A DNA stretch of 64,000 bases from Burkholderiales bacterium (GCA_016000265.1 JAECRL010000001.1:537205-601204), one strand, 5' to 3'. Positions 54,327 to 62,800 are shown, numbered from the stretch's first letter. The notes: generated from the letters alone by a model not told the origin. Made by a program: numbers and translations.

Positions 54327-55183
54327 CCATGACCCCCGCGAAGCCCCCTTTGGCCCCGCCTCAGCGCATGGCCGTGCTGTCCACCGAGGCCGTCGACGTG
54401 CTCTACCGCCTGGGCGCGGCCGACCGCATCGCCGGTGTCTCCGGCTTCACCGTCTACCCACCCCAGGCCCGCACCGACAAGCCCAAGGTCAGCGGCTTCA
54501 AGACCGGCAAGATCGAAAAGATCATGGGCGTGCAGCCCGACCTCGTCATCGGCTATTCGCGGCTGCAGCGCCAGCTGCTCGACGAGTGCGAGGCGCTGGG
54601 CGCGCGCACGCTGTGGTTCAACCACCGCGACATCGCCGGCATCTTCGACATGGTCCGCGAGCTCGGTGACCACGTGGACGCGCCAGGGCAGGCCGAGGCC
54701 CTGAACCAGCGCCTGCACGCCGTCATCGACCGCGTGCGCGCCGCCGCGGCCACCTTGCCCCGCCGCCCGCGCGTGTACTTCGAAGAGTGGCACACCCCGC
54801 TGACCTGCGGCATCCTGTGGGTCAGCCAGCTCATCGAGGTGGCCGGCGGTCAGGACGTCTTCGCCCACGTCGCGCCCTCCGACCCCTTCAGCGCCCGCGC
54901 CGTCACGCCCGAGCAGGTGCTGCAGGCCCGCCCCGAGCTGATCTTCGGCTCCTGGTGCGGCCAGCGTTTCGACACCGCCCAGGTGGCCGCCCGACCCGGT
55001 TGGGCCGAGCTCGGCGCGCACTTGCAGGACATCCCCTCCTGCGACATCCTGGCCCCCGGGCCCGTGGCCATCGAAAAAGGCCTGTTGATCCTGTTTGCTG
55101 CCATCTGCCGCCACCTCGGCGTGCCCCCCTCCGACACCGGCCTGCGCCTAGATGACCTCGGGCTCGGTCTGCCTTCGCCCTGA
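54323..55183 (+). CDS. BtuF-like cobalamin-binding protein without signal peptide
   Basis: A 286-residue homologue of the periplasmic type III binding proteins, with RMAVLSTEAVDVLYRLGAADRIAGVSGFT at the start (landmark LSTEAVDVLYRLGA), PDLVIGYSRLQ, and a second-lobe FEEWHTPLTCGILWVSQLIEVAGG (landmark GILWVSQLIEVAGGQDVF). Unlike btuF upstream, residues 1-25 (TMTPAKPPLAPPQRMAVL) show no hydrophobic signal segment, and no better upstream start exists because the gene begins inside the cobQ stop. It may act in the cytoplasm as a corrinoid carrier or sensor, but this is inference. Confidence 0.82.
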   Translation: MTMTPAKPPLAPPQRMAVLSTEAVDVLYRLGAADRIAGVSGFTVYPPQARTDKPKVSGFKTGKIEKIMGVQPDLVIGYSRLQRQLLDECEALGARTLWFNHRDIAGIFDMVRELGDHVDAPGQAEALNQRLHAVIDRVRAAAATLPRRPRVYFEEWHTPLTCGILWVSQLIEVAGGQDVFAHVAPSDPFSARAVTPEQVLQARPELIFGSWCGQRFDTAQVAARPGWAELGAHLQDIPSCDILAPGPVAIEKGLLILFAAICRHLGVPPSDTGLRLDDLGLGLPSP

Positions 55184-55203
55184 TTCGACTTGGAGCCCCC
55201 GCC

Positions 55204-56259
55204 ATGAGCCTCACCGCCCTCGACTTCCTCCCCCCCGACGCACTGCGCGACCTCGATGACCCGACCCTGTCGGCGCGCCTGCAGCACCTCATCGACCACA
55301 AGACCAAGCCGCTGGGATCGCTGGGCCGCATCGAGTCGTTGGCCCGCCAGATCGGCCTGATCCTGCGCAGCGAGCGGCCCGAGTTGCTGCAGCCCCAGGT
55401 GGTCGTCTTCGCCGGCGACCACGGCCTGGCGGCGCGCGGCGTCTCGGCATTCCCCGCCGACGTCACCTGGCAGATGGTCGAGAACTTCCTGGCCGGTGGC
55501 GCGGCCGTGAGCGTCCTGGCGCGCCAGCACGGCCTGGCGCTCACCGTGGTCGACGCCGGGGTGGCCCGCGACATCGCGCCGCGCCCCACGCTGCAGTTGC
55601 GCAAGGTCGCCCCCGGCACGGCCGACTGCACCCAGGGCCCGGCCATGAGCGCAGCACAATGCCAGCAGGCCCTGCGCGAGGGCGCCGAGGTCGTGCGCAG
55701 CCTGCCCGGCAATGCCGTTCTGTTTGGCGAGATGGGCATCGGCAACACATCGAGCGCGGCCCTCATCATGGCCCGCCTGACGGGCCTGCCGCTGGCGCAG
55801 TGCGTGGGCCGTGGCACCGGGCTGGACGAGGCCGCCGTGCAGCGCAAGCTGGGCGTGCTGCAAGAGGCGCTGCTGGCCAACGCCGACGCCCACGAGCCAC
55901 TGGCCGTGCTGCAGGCCTTCGGTGGCTTCGAGGTCGCCATGATGTGTGGCGCCATGCTGGAGGCCGCCGCGCAGGACCGCGTCATCGTCATCGACGGCTT
56001 CATCGCCACCAGCGCCTTGCTGGTCGCGCAGGCCCTGCAGCCGCGTGTGCTGCAGCGCTGCGTGTTCTCACACCAGTCCGACGAGAGCGGCCACGCCCGC
56101 ATGCTGGCCCACCTGGGCGCCGAGCCCGTGCTCGAGCTGGACCTGCGCCTGGGCGAAGGCTCCGGGGGCGCGCTGGCCTGGCCGCTGCTCGAGTCGGCCT
56201 GCCGCATCCTGCGCGAGATGGCCAGCTTCGAGTCCGCCGGCGTGAGCAGCGCCGCATGA
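55204..56259 (+). CDS. cobT: Nicotinate-nucleotide-dimethylbenzimidazole phosphoribosyltransferase
   Basis: Makes alpha-ribazole phosphate, the activated lower ligand. It has 351 residues. Landmarks are HKTKPLGSLGRIESLA, VVFAGDHGLAARGVSAFP, the GEMGIGNTSSAA active-site loop and GRGTGLDEAAV. Later, FGGFEVAMMCGAMLEAA and SHQSDESGHARMLAHLG (landmark FSHQSDESGH) complete the family pattern, and the catalytic Glu lies near the end (LGEGSGGALAWPL). It starts 20 bases after the previous gene and overlaps cobS by ATGA. Confidence 0.95.
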   Translation: MSLTALDFLPPDALRDLDDPTLSARLQHLIDHKTKPLGSLGRIESLARQIGLILRSERPELLQPQVVVFAGDHGLAARGVSAFPADVTWQMVENFLAGGAAVSVLARQHGLALTVVDAGVARDIAPRPTLQLRKVAPGTADCTQGPAMSAAQCQQALREGAEVVRSLPGNAVLFGEMGIGNTSSAALIMARLTGLPLAQCVGRGTGLDEAAVQRKLGVLQEALLANADAHEPLAVLQAFGGFEVAMMCGAMLEAAAQDRVIVIDGFIATSALLVAQALQPRVLQRCVFSHQSDESGHARMLAHLGAEPVLELDLRLGEGSGGALAWPLLESACRILREMASFESAGVSSAA

Positions 56260-57137
56260 AGCGCCTCGCCCGCGCGCTGCTGCACGAGTGCCGCCTGTTC
56301 TTCGTGGCCCTGCAGTTCCTCACCCGCGTGCCGACCCCGGCCTGGGTGGGCTGGCGCGCGCAGTGGCTGCCCGCCAGCATGCGTCACTTCCCGCTGGTGG
56401 GCGCGGTGGTGGGGGGCTTCGGTGCCTTGACCCTGGCCCTGGCGGCCAGCGTGTGGCCCCCGGTGGTGGCCGTGGGGCTCAGCCTGGCGGCCACCGCCTG
56501 GTTGACCGGTGGCTTTCACGAAGACGGCTGGGCCGACACCTGCGACGGCCTGGGCGGCAGCGTCAGCCGCGACAAGGCCCTGCTGATCATGAAGGACTCG
56601 CGCCTGGGCACCTACGGCGCCTTGGGCCTCTTCGGCATGCTGGGCCTCAAGGCCGCGGTGCTGGCTTCCTTGCTGACCCCGCGCCTGAGCGAGCTCGACA
56701 GCGCGCGCACCAGCCACGTCCACCAGGTCCTGCTGGTGTGGACGATGATGGCCGTGCTGTGGGCCCACGTGTTGTCTCGCCTCGTGCCCGTGGCGCTGAC
56801 GCGCTTGCTGCCTTATGCGGGCGACGTCGACCACGCCAAGGCCAAGCCCCTGGCCCTGCAGGTCGGCACCGGCTTGCTCCTGGGCACGGTGGGCGTCACC
56901 ACGCTCATCGGCTGGCTGATGTGGCTGGGCTTTGGCGCCGCCGGGTGGCCCACGGGCACGCTGGCGCAGGCGCTGGGTGGGTCGTTGCTCGCGGCGGCGC
57001 TCGCCGGGTTGTTTTGTCATCGCTGGTTCAGCCGCCGCCTGGGGGGCTTCACAGGGGACACGCTCGGCGCCAGCCAGCAGCTCAGCGAGCTGGCCATCTT
57101 GCTGGCCTGGCTGCACGTGGTTCACCCGATCGGGTGA
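56256..57137 (+). CDS. cobS: Adenosylcobinamide-GDP ribazoletransferase (cobalamin synthase)
   Basis: Integral membrane enzyme that joins adenosylcobinamide-GDP to alpha-ribazole (phosphate). It has 293 residues and several helices. Family signatures are FFVALQFLTRVPTPAW near the start, FPLVGAVVGGF, the metal-binding HEDGWADTCDGLGG and the MKDSRLGTYGALGL loop. ATG 56256 overlaps the cobT stop. Confidence 0.94.
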   Translation: MKRLARALLHECRLFFVALQFLTRVPTPAWVGWRAQWLPASMRHFPLVGAVVGGFGALTLALAASVWPPVVAVGLSLAATAWLTGGFHEDGWADTCDGLGGSVSRDKALLIMKDSRLGTYGALGLFGMLGLKAAVLASLLTPRLSELDSARTSHVHQVLLVWTMMAVLWAHVLSRLVPVALTRLLPYAGDVDHAKAKPLALQVGTGLLLGTVGVTTLIGWLMWLGFGAAGWPTGTLAQALGGSLLAAALAGLFCHRWFSRRLGGFTGDTLGASQQLSELAILLAWLHVVHPIG

Positions 57138-57206
57138 GTGCCAACGGTCACGCCCGGCTGCGACAATGCCGCGCTTTCTTCATCACAAAACACATCAGGG
57201 ATCCCC

Positions 57207-58394
57207 ATGAATGAACTGGTTCACCCGCGCGAGCGCTCGCTCGGCGCCATCACCCTCGTCCTTGGCCTGCTGGTCTGGATCGGGCTCATCGTCGGCACCT
57301 TCGGGGTGGCGCTGCTCGTGCTGCTGGTCGGCTTCATCGGCTACCTCTTTGCGCAGTCCTCGCTCATCTCCTACATCAAGGGCAACGGCGTGGCGCTCAC
57401 GCCCGCGCAGTTCCCCGACCTCCACGCCCAGTTCACCGAATGCTGCAAGCGCCTGGAAATGAAGGGCACGCCTGAGGCCTACGTGCTCAACGGCTCCGGT
57501 GGGCTCAACGCCTTCGCCACCCAGTTCCTGGGACGCCAGTACGTCGTGCTGCTGTCCGACGTCGTCGACGCCATGGCCCTGCACCCCGATGGCGTGCGCT
57601 TTTACGTCGGCCACGAACTCGGGCACCTGCGCATGAAGCACATCAAGGGGCAGTTCCTGCGCTGGCCGGTGCTGTGGTTGCCCTTGCTGGGCGCGGCCTA
57701 CTCGCGCGCCCGCGAAAGCACCTGCGACCGCCACGGTGCGGCCTGCAGCAGCCAGCCTGAACTCGCGGCGCGGGCCCTCTCGGCGCTCGCCGTGGGCTCC
57801 TCGCGCTGGCGTGACCTGGACGTGCAGGCCTTCGCCGATCAGGCCGCCACCTCGCGCGGCTTCTGGATGTCCTTCCATGAGCTGCTGTCGGGCTACCCCT
57901 GGTTGACCAAGCGCGTGGTGCGCGTCGTGCAAGGCGAGCAGGCCGTGCCCTCGCGCCACCCCCTGGCGTACCTGCTGGCGGCCCTGTTTCCTTATGCAGG
58001 CCGCCTCGGCGCGGGCTTCGGCGCGCTCATCCTGATCTACGTCATCGGCGTGGCCGCGGCGGTGGCCATCCCCGCATACCAGGATTACACGACCAAGGCC
58101 AAGCTGTCGCAGGCCCTGGCCGCCACCCAGCCGGTGCGCGAGGCCCTGGCCAAGCGCTACCTGGCCTCCCAGGAGGTGCCGGCCTCGCTGGCCCAGGCCG
58201 GCCTGCCCGAGGCCCTTCCCGGCGGCGAGGGCCTCAGCCTGGACAGCAACACCATGGTGCTGACCGTCGAGACCGAGCGCGGCACGCTGGTGTTCACGCC
58301 CGAGGTGACCGATCAGGGTCAGATCCGCTGGGCCTGCGCGCCGGGCTCCGAGATGCGCCCCGGCCAGGTCCCGGCCGACTGCACCGCACCCTGA
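57207..58394 (+). CDS. M48-family metallopeptidase fused to a C-terminal pilin-like domain
   Basis: A 395-residue protein with two recognisable parts. The first is an M48 zinc peptidase: two N-terminal membrane helices (about 12-50), then HELGH (136-140) with the third zinc ligand Glu170 in RESTCDRHG. The second begins at about residue 265 with a hydrophobic helix running into VAIPAYQDYTTKAKLSQAL, which copies the junction of a type IV pilin alpha-1 helix. It ends with a pilin-like C-terminus (RWACAPGSEMRPGQVPADC, Cys377 and Cys392 likely forming the D-region disulfide). There is no prepilin leader cleavage site, so it is not a normal pilin. It lies 69 bases after cobS and 12 before the phosphatase gene. 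Confidence 0.85.
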   Translation: MNELVHPRERSLGAITLVLGLLVWIGLIVGTFGVALLVLLVGFIGYLFAQSSLISYIKGNGVALTPAQFPDLHAQFTECCKRLEMKGTPEAYVLNGSGGLNAFATQFLGRQYVVLLSDVVDAMALHPDGVRFYVGHELGHLRMKHIKGQFLRWPVLWLPLLGAAYSRARESTCDRHGAACSSQPELAARALSALAVGSSRWRDLDVQAFADQAATSRGFWMSFHELLSGYPWLTKRVVRVVQGEQAVPSRHPLAYLLAALFPYAGRLGAGFGALILIYVIGVAAAVAIPAYQDYTTKAKLSQALAATQPVREALAKRYLASQEVPASLAQAGLPEALPGGEGLSLDSNTMVLTVETERGTLVFTPEVTDQGQIRWACAPGSEMRPGQVPADCTAP

Positions 58395-58406
58395 GGAGGC
58401 CCGCGG

Positions 58407-59042
58407 GTGATCGACGCGGCTGCCTTCAACCTGGCCTGGCGCCACCCCCGACCGCGCGGCCACCAGGGCCGTTGCATCGGGCGGTGTGACCTGAGGGTCG
58501 ATCCGCGCAAGGCGCGTCGCCTGGCGCGTCGCATCCACCGCCACGCCCGGCGCTGTGCGGCCCCTTTGGTGGTCTGCACCTCGCCCTTGAGGCGCTGTCG
58601 CGACGTGGGTCGCCACCTGCGTCGCCTGGGCTGGCGCCACCACGTGGACGCGCTGCTGCTGGAGGCCGACTTCGGCGCCTGGGAGGGGCTCGCCTGGGGC
58701 GACATCCCGCAAGCGGACATCGACGCCTGGGTGGCCGACTTCCTCGACCACGCGCCGGGCGGCGGCGAGAGCCTGCGCCAGGTGCTCGACCGCGCGGCTC
58801 GCTGGCGGCCCCCGGTGGCCGGCGTCACCGTGGTGGGCCATGCCGGCTGGATGCTGGCGCGCCGCTGGCTGGCCCGGCACGGGCCTGAACACCCGCCTCG
58901 GCAGGCCAGCCAGTGGCCCGCACCGCCGCCCTACGCTCAGGCCTGGTCCTGGTCGCTGGAGGGGGCCACTGCGGCCCTCGCCGTTGCCGATGCCGCATCG
59001 GACTCAGGCCCCCCCTCGTCGTTGGCCCGCTCGTCGCCGTAA
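58407..59042 (+). CDS. Histidine phosphatase, alpha-ribazole phosphatase-like (CobC)
   Basis: A 211-residue phosphoglycerate-mutase-fold protein from GTG 58407. The catalytic motif is RHPRP (Arg12, His13) instead of the commoner RHG, a variant seen in CobC-type enzymes, followed by GRCIGRCDL. The second His is in VVGHAGWM, and the acidic loop reads LEADFGAWEGLAW. It would dephosphorylate alpha-ribazole phosphate (or cobalamin phosphate), completing the pathway upstream. The very Arg-rich N-terminal third is unusual. Its last 106 bases overlap the convergent exonuclease gene. Confidence 0.8.
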   Translation: MIDAAAFNLAWRHPRPRGHQGRCIGRCDLRVDPRKARRLARRIHRHARRCAAPLVVCTSPLRRCRDVGRHLRRLGWRHHVDALLLEADFGAWEGLAWGDIPQADIDAWVADFLDHAPGGGESLRQVLDRAARWRPPVAGVTVVGHAGWMLARRWLARHGPEHPPRQASQWPAPPPYAQAWSWSLEGATAALAVADAASDSGPPSSLARSSP

Positions 59043-60019
59043 GCCGTCTCCATCGCCTCGGCCTGCAGGCCTTGTTCCTGAAGCCAGCGCACCAGCACGC
59101 CTTCTTGCCCGTGCGTGACGATCACCCGCTCGGCCCCCGTCGCCACGATCGCCCCCACCAGCCCCGGCCAGTCCGCGTGGTCCGACAGCACGAAACCGCG
59201 GTCCAGCCCCGCGCGCCGACGCGCCCCACGCAGTTGCATCCAGCCGCTGGCCATCGCGTCGCTGGCGTGTTGCAGCGTGCGCGCCATCGGGCCGCGCGCG
59301 GCACTCGGTGGCGCCACCACCAGGGCGCGCTGCCACAGCGCCTTGTCCTTGACCTCGCTGAACCCCAGGGTGGGCGGCAGGCGCACGCCCTCGGCGCGGT
59401 ACGCCTCGTTGAGCGGCGTCACCGCGCTGTGCACGACGATGGGCCCGATGCCCGCGTCCACCCCCGCCAGCAGCCGCTGCGCCTTGCCGAAGCTGTAGCC
59501 CAGCAGCAGGGAAGGGCGGCCCGCGGCCACGTTGCCTTGCCACCAGGCGTTGATCTCGCCGAACACCTCGCCAGCCGGGCGCCAGCGGTAGATCGGCAAG
59601 CCGAAGGTGCACTCGGTGATGAAGCAATCGCAGCGCACCGCCTCGAAGGGCGCGCAGGTCGGGTCCGGCTCGGTCTTGTAGTCGCCCGAGACCACCCACA
59701 CGCGCCCCGCGTGTTCCAGGCGCACCTGGGCCGATCCCAGCACGTGGCCCGCGGGGTGCAAGGACACGGTCACCCCGTTGACGTCGATGCGTTCCCCGTA
59801 GGCCAGCGTCTGCAGCGTGATGCCCCCCAGTCGCGCCCGCAGCACCCCTTCGCCGCTGGCGCTGCCCAGGTAACGCGCATGCCCCCCGCGGGCGTGATCG
59901 GCGTGCGCGTGCGTGATCACGGCCCGCTCCACCGGCCGCCACGGGTCGATGTGGAAGTCGCCGGCGGGGCAGTACAGCCCCTCGGGGCGGCGGATCACGA
60001 GGTCCTCGGGTTGCGGCAT
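58937..60019 (-). CDS. Ligase-associated DNA exonuclease (metallo-beta-lactamase fold)
   Basis: A 360-residue beta-CASP-type nuclease. The metal-binding ITHAHADHARGGH (HxHxDH), the PAGHVLGSAQV His, GDYKTEPD and SDHADWPG motifs are all present, and residue order matches the family usually found with an ATP-dependent DNA ligase and an Lhr-type helicase. Neither partner is adjacent here. The ATG at 60019 follows the clsB stop by 23 bases; an open frame extending upstream lies in clsB. The last residues are acidic and poorly conserved where the gene overlaps the phosphatase. Confidence 0.87.
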   Translation of the reverse strand: MPQPEDLVIRRPEGLYCPAGDFHIDPWRPVERAVITHAHADHARGGHARYLGSASGEGVLRARLGGITLQTLAYGERIDVNGVTVSLHPAGHVLGSAQVRLEHAGRVWVVSGDYKTEPDPTCAPFEAVRCDCFITECTFGLPIYRWRPAGEVFGEINAWWQGNVAAGRPSLLLGYSFGKAQRLLAGVDAGIGPIVVHSAVTPLNEAYRAEGVRLPPTLGFSEVKDKALWQRALVVAPPSAARGPMARTLQHASDAMASGWMQLRGARRRAGLDRGFVLSDHADWPGLVGAIVATGAERVIVTHGQEGVLVRWLQEQGLQAEAMETAYGDERANDEGGPESDAASATARAAVAPSSDQDQA

Positions 60020-60042
60020 GGTGTGGCGGCCGATGGTGGGCC

Positions 60043-61371
60043 TCAGTAGCGCCCGGTGGCGCCCGCCAGCCGCAGGTAGGTCTTGGCCAGCCAGGCCACC
60101 GCGCTGCGGCGCAGTCGCGCGCCCCAGCCAGGCGCGCCTTTGCCCTCGGGCACCGGCACCTCGCGGCTCAGCGCAAAGTCCTCGTTGAGCGAGGCCGACA
60201 GCGTGCGCACGAAGCCGCGGTCGCGCACGATCAGGTTGCCCTCCAGGTTGAGCACCAGCGACAGCGGGTCCAGGTTGGACGAGCCCACCGTGGCCCACTC
60301 GTCGTCCACGCACAGCACCTTGGCGTGCAGGAAGGCCGGTTGGTACTCGAAGATGCGCACCCCGTTGCGCTGCAGGTCGTGATACAGCACCTGCGCGGCC
60401 ACCCCGGCGATGCGGTAGTCCAGCTTGCCCTGCAGCAGCAGCCGCACCTGCACCCCGCTGGCGGCGGCGTGCGTCAGCGCCTTGCGGATGGCGCGGTGCG
60501 GGTAGAAATAGGGCGTGACGATGTCGATGCGCTGTCGCGCCTGCTGAATGGCCTGCAGGGCCGCGCGTTCGATCGTGCGCCGCTGGCGGAGGTTGTCGCG
60601 CATCACGAAGGCGCAGCGCATGGGCTGCGGCACCTGCACGGCCTGGGCCATGCGGCCGAACTCGGGCGGCGTCAGTTGCAGGCGCGCCTGCTGAACCAGG
60701 TCCTTGAGCTGACGCAGGCGGCGCAGGCGGTGTGGATCCTGGGCCCACTGGATCAGGTCATCGCGCCAGTCCCGCCCGAACTGCGCCCGCGTCCAGATGG
60801 CCCGCACCGTGTGCAGCATCGGCATGACCACCGGGCCTTGCGCGTGCAAGGCGTAGTCCAGCCGGGGCTGATCGGACCAGCCGTGGTTTAGGTCGTAGCG
60901 GTCGTCGATCAGGTTGATGCCGCCGATGAAGGCGTGCCCCTGGTCCACCACCCCGATCTTGAGGTGCATGCGCCGCCATTGGGTCGCGTCCAGCAGCAGC
61001 GAGCCCAACCCGCGAGGCGGCCGGTAGATGGCCAGCTTCACCCCCGCGCGCTCCAGGTCGTCCCACAGGCTCTGCGGGGCCTCTCTCGACCCCAGGCCGT
61101 CCACCACGACGTGCACCGCCACCCCACGCCGGGCGGCGCGCATCAGCGCTTGCAGCACCGCGCCGCTCTGGCCCAGTGGCGAGACGATGTAGAGCGCCAG
61201 CCAGACGCTGTCGGTGGCCCGATCGATGTGGTCGCGCAGGGAGGGGAACAGGTCCTGCCCGCCTCTGAGTAGTCGCACCTGGTTGCCCCCGGTGAAGACC
61301 GCCTTGCGCTGCGCGTACCAGGCCAGTCCGGCCAGGGCTTGCAGGTCGGACTCGGTGTCGGTGGGCGGCAT
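60043..61371 (-). CDS. clsB: Cardiolipin synthase B (phospholipase D family)
   Basis: Makes cardiolipin from phosphatidylglycerol at the inner membrane. It has 442 residues and two HKD motifs: HLKIGVVDQGHAFIGGIN (about residue 136) and HAKVLCVDDEWATVGSSNLD (about 345). It lacks the N-terminal membrane helices of ClsA and resembles ClsB in length and in starting directly with the catalytic fold. It starts two bases after the EEP hydrolase gene. Confidence 0.92.
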   Translation of the reverse strand: MPPTDTESDLQALAGLAWYAQRKAVFTGGNQVRLLRGGQDLFPSLRDHIDRATDSVWLALYIVSPLGQSGAVLQALMRAARRGVAVHVVVDGLGSREAPQSLWDDLERAGVKLAIYRPPRGLGSLLLDATQWRRMHLKIGVVDQGHAFIGGINLIDDRYDLNHGWSDQPRLDYALHAQGPVVMPMLHTVRAIWTRAQFGRDWRDDLIQWAQDPHRLRRLRQLKDLVQQARLQLTPPEFGRMAQAVQVPQPMRCAFVMRDNLRQRRTIERAALQAIQQARQRIDIVTPYFYPHRAIRKALTHAAASGVQVRLLLQGKLDYRIAGVAAQVLYHDLQRNGVRIFEYQPAFLHAKVLCVDDEWATVGSSNLDPLSLVLNLEGNLIVRDRGFVRTLSASLNEDFALSREVPVPEGKGAPGWGARLRRSAVAWLAKTYLRLAGATGRY

Positions 61372-61373
61372 GC

Positions 61374-62183
61374 TCAGGCCAGTTCGAGCTCGACGACCAG
61401 CGGCAGGTGGTCCGACAGGCGCGCCCAGGTTCCGCCTTTGGGCACCATCACCGAGCGGCAGGCCAGCCCGCGCGTGTAGACGCGATCCAGCGCCAGCACC
61501 GGCACCAGCGAGGGGAAGGTGGGTTTGCGAGCCTGATCCCCATCCAGGGCCCGCTGCAAGCCGGCGCCATGCAGGATGTCGTCGAGCTTCTCGCCCCAGT
61601 CGTTGAAGTCGCCCGCGATGACGATGGGGGCGTGGGCCGGCAGGTCGTGGCGCACCAGGTGAGCCAGTCGCTCGGCCTGGCGCACGCGGCTGGCGTGGAT
61701 CAGCCCCAGGTGCACCACCACCACGTGCACCTCGATGCCTTGCCAGAACACCGGCACGTGCAGCAAGCCACGTTGCTCGAAGCGGTGGTCGGAGACATCA
61801 TGGTGCCCGACGTCGCCCAGCGGCCAGCGCGCCAGCAGCGCGTTGCCGTGCTCGCCCCCGCGGGTGACGGCGTTGGTTCGGTAGGCCACCTCGTAGCCCT
61901 CCGGCGCGAGGTAGTCGGCCTGCGGCGCCTGTGGCCAGCCCAGGTGCCCGAACTGCGTGCGAGAAAAGCGCCGCGACTCCGCCTCGTGGTAGCGGCGCAC
62001 CTCCTGCAGGCAGACGATGTCGGCGTCGAGCGCCTCCACGGCCAGGCCCAGGTTGTGGATCTCCAGGCGCTTGGTCGGCCCCATGCCGCGCACGCCCTTG
62101 TGGATGTTGTAGGTCGCCACGCGCAGGCAGGAGCTGCCTTGGGTCGACGGCGGCAGCAGCGAGGACTGAAGCGGGTTGAGCAC
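61374..62183 (-). CDS. Endonuclease/exonuclease/phosphatase (EEP) family hydrolase
   Basis: A 269-residue metal-dependent hydrolase with all core motifs: TYNIHKGVRG, LQEVRRYHE, GDFNDW and SDHLPLVVEL at the end. No signal peptide is visible. This is the common partner encoded next to clsB in proteobacteria; a role in phospholipid metabolism is inferred from that linkage. The start is GTG at 62183, 31 bases after nudB. Confidence 0.87.
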   Translation of the reverse strand: MLNPLQSSLLPPSTQGSSCLRVATYNIHKGVRGMGPTKRLEIHNLGLAVEALDADIVCLQEVRRYHEAESRRFSRTQFGHLGWPQAPQADYLAPEGYEVAYRTNAVTRGGEHGNALLARWPLGDVGHHDVSDHRFEQRGLLHVPVFWQGIEVHVVVVHLGLIHASRVRQAERLAHLVRHDLPAHAPIVIAGDFNDWGEKLDDILHGAGLQRALDGDQARKPTFPSLVPVLALDRVYTRGLACRSVMVPKGGTWARLSDHLPLVVELELA

Positions 62184-62214
62184 GATCGGGTTCGGTGGAA
62201 GACAGGCTTGAACC

Positions 62215-62715
62215 TTAACCCATGCGGCGCAGCGCCTGCTGTCGGGGAAGCATCAGGATGGCCTCGGCGTTCGAGGGGGAGAAACAACGGTCGGCCGCCT
62301 CCTGCCAGGGCAGCCAAGCGTGTTGGGTGTGCTCGCGCGGCGCCAGCGTGATCGGCGTGTCGCGCGGCACCTCCAGGCTGAAGACGCGCTCGGTGTTGTG
62401 CGTCACGCCCGGCGCGTAGCGGTGGCGCCAGACGGGGTAGATCTCGTAGACGTTTTCCAGCTGCCAGTCTCGCAGGGCCGACTCGGGCACCTCGGGCGAC
62501 CCGAGCGTGATGCCGGTTTCTTCGGCCACCTCGCGCGCGGCGGTGAGCGCCCAGTCTTCATCGAGGTGGTCCTTGGAGCCCGTCACGCTTTGCCAGAAGC
62601 CGGGTTGCTTGGCGCGCTCGATCAGCAGCACCTCCAGCCCCGGGGAGTGGATCACCACCAGCACGGATTGCGGGATCTTGTGGACGGGAGCAGGGGTCAT
62701 GGTGGTGCCGGGCAT
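62215..62715 (-). CDS. nudB: Dihydroneopterin triphosphate diphosphatase (Nudix)
   Basis: Removes pyrophosphate from dihydroneopterin triphosphate in folate synthesis. It has 166 residues from ATG 62715, or 161 from ATG 62700. The N-terminal KIPQSVLVVIHSPGLEVLLIERA and FWQSVTGSKD segments and the Nudix box with REVAEETGI identify it, and aspS-nudB is a frequent order. The upstream ATG sits immediately after the T-run of the aspS terminator, so the start is unsettled. Confidence 0.9.
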   Translation of the reverse strand: MPGTTMTPAPVHKIPQSVLVVIHSPGLEVLLIERAKQPGFWQSVTGSKDHLDEDWALTAAREVAEETGITLGSPEVPESALRDWQLENVYEIYPVWRHRYAPGVTHNTERVFSLEVPRDTPITLAPREHTQHAWLPWQEAADRCFSPSNAEAILMLPRQQALRRMG

Positions 62716-62744
62716 GAAAAAGGGCCACCCTCTCGGATGGCCCT
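62716..62744 (-). terminator. Rho-independent terminator after aspS
   Basis: On the minus strand AGGGCCA, a ten-base loop, TGGCCCT, then TTTT. The T-run ends one base before the first possible ATG of nudB, so most aspS transcripts should stop at the nudB border. Confidence 0.8.
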
Positions 62745-62800
62745 CGCAGTGTACGCAGCCAGCGGGGTGACCCGAGGGCCCCAGCCGATGCAATCCGTGA

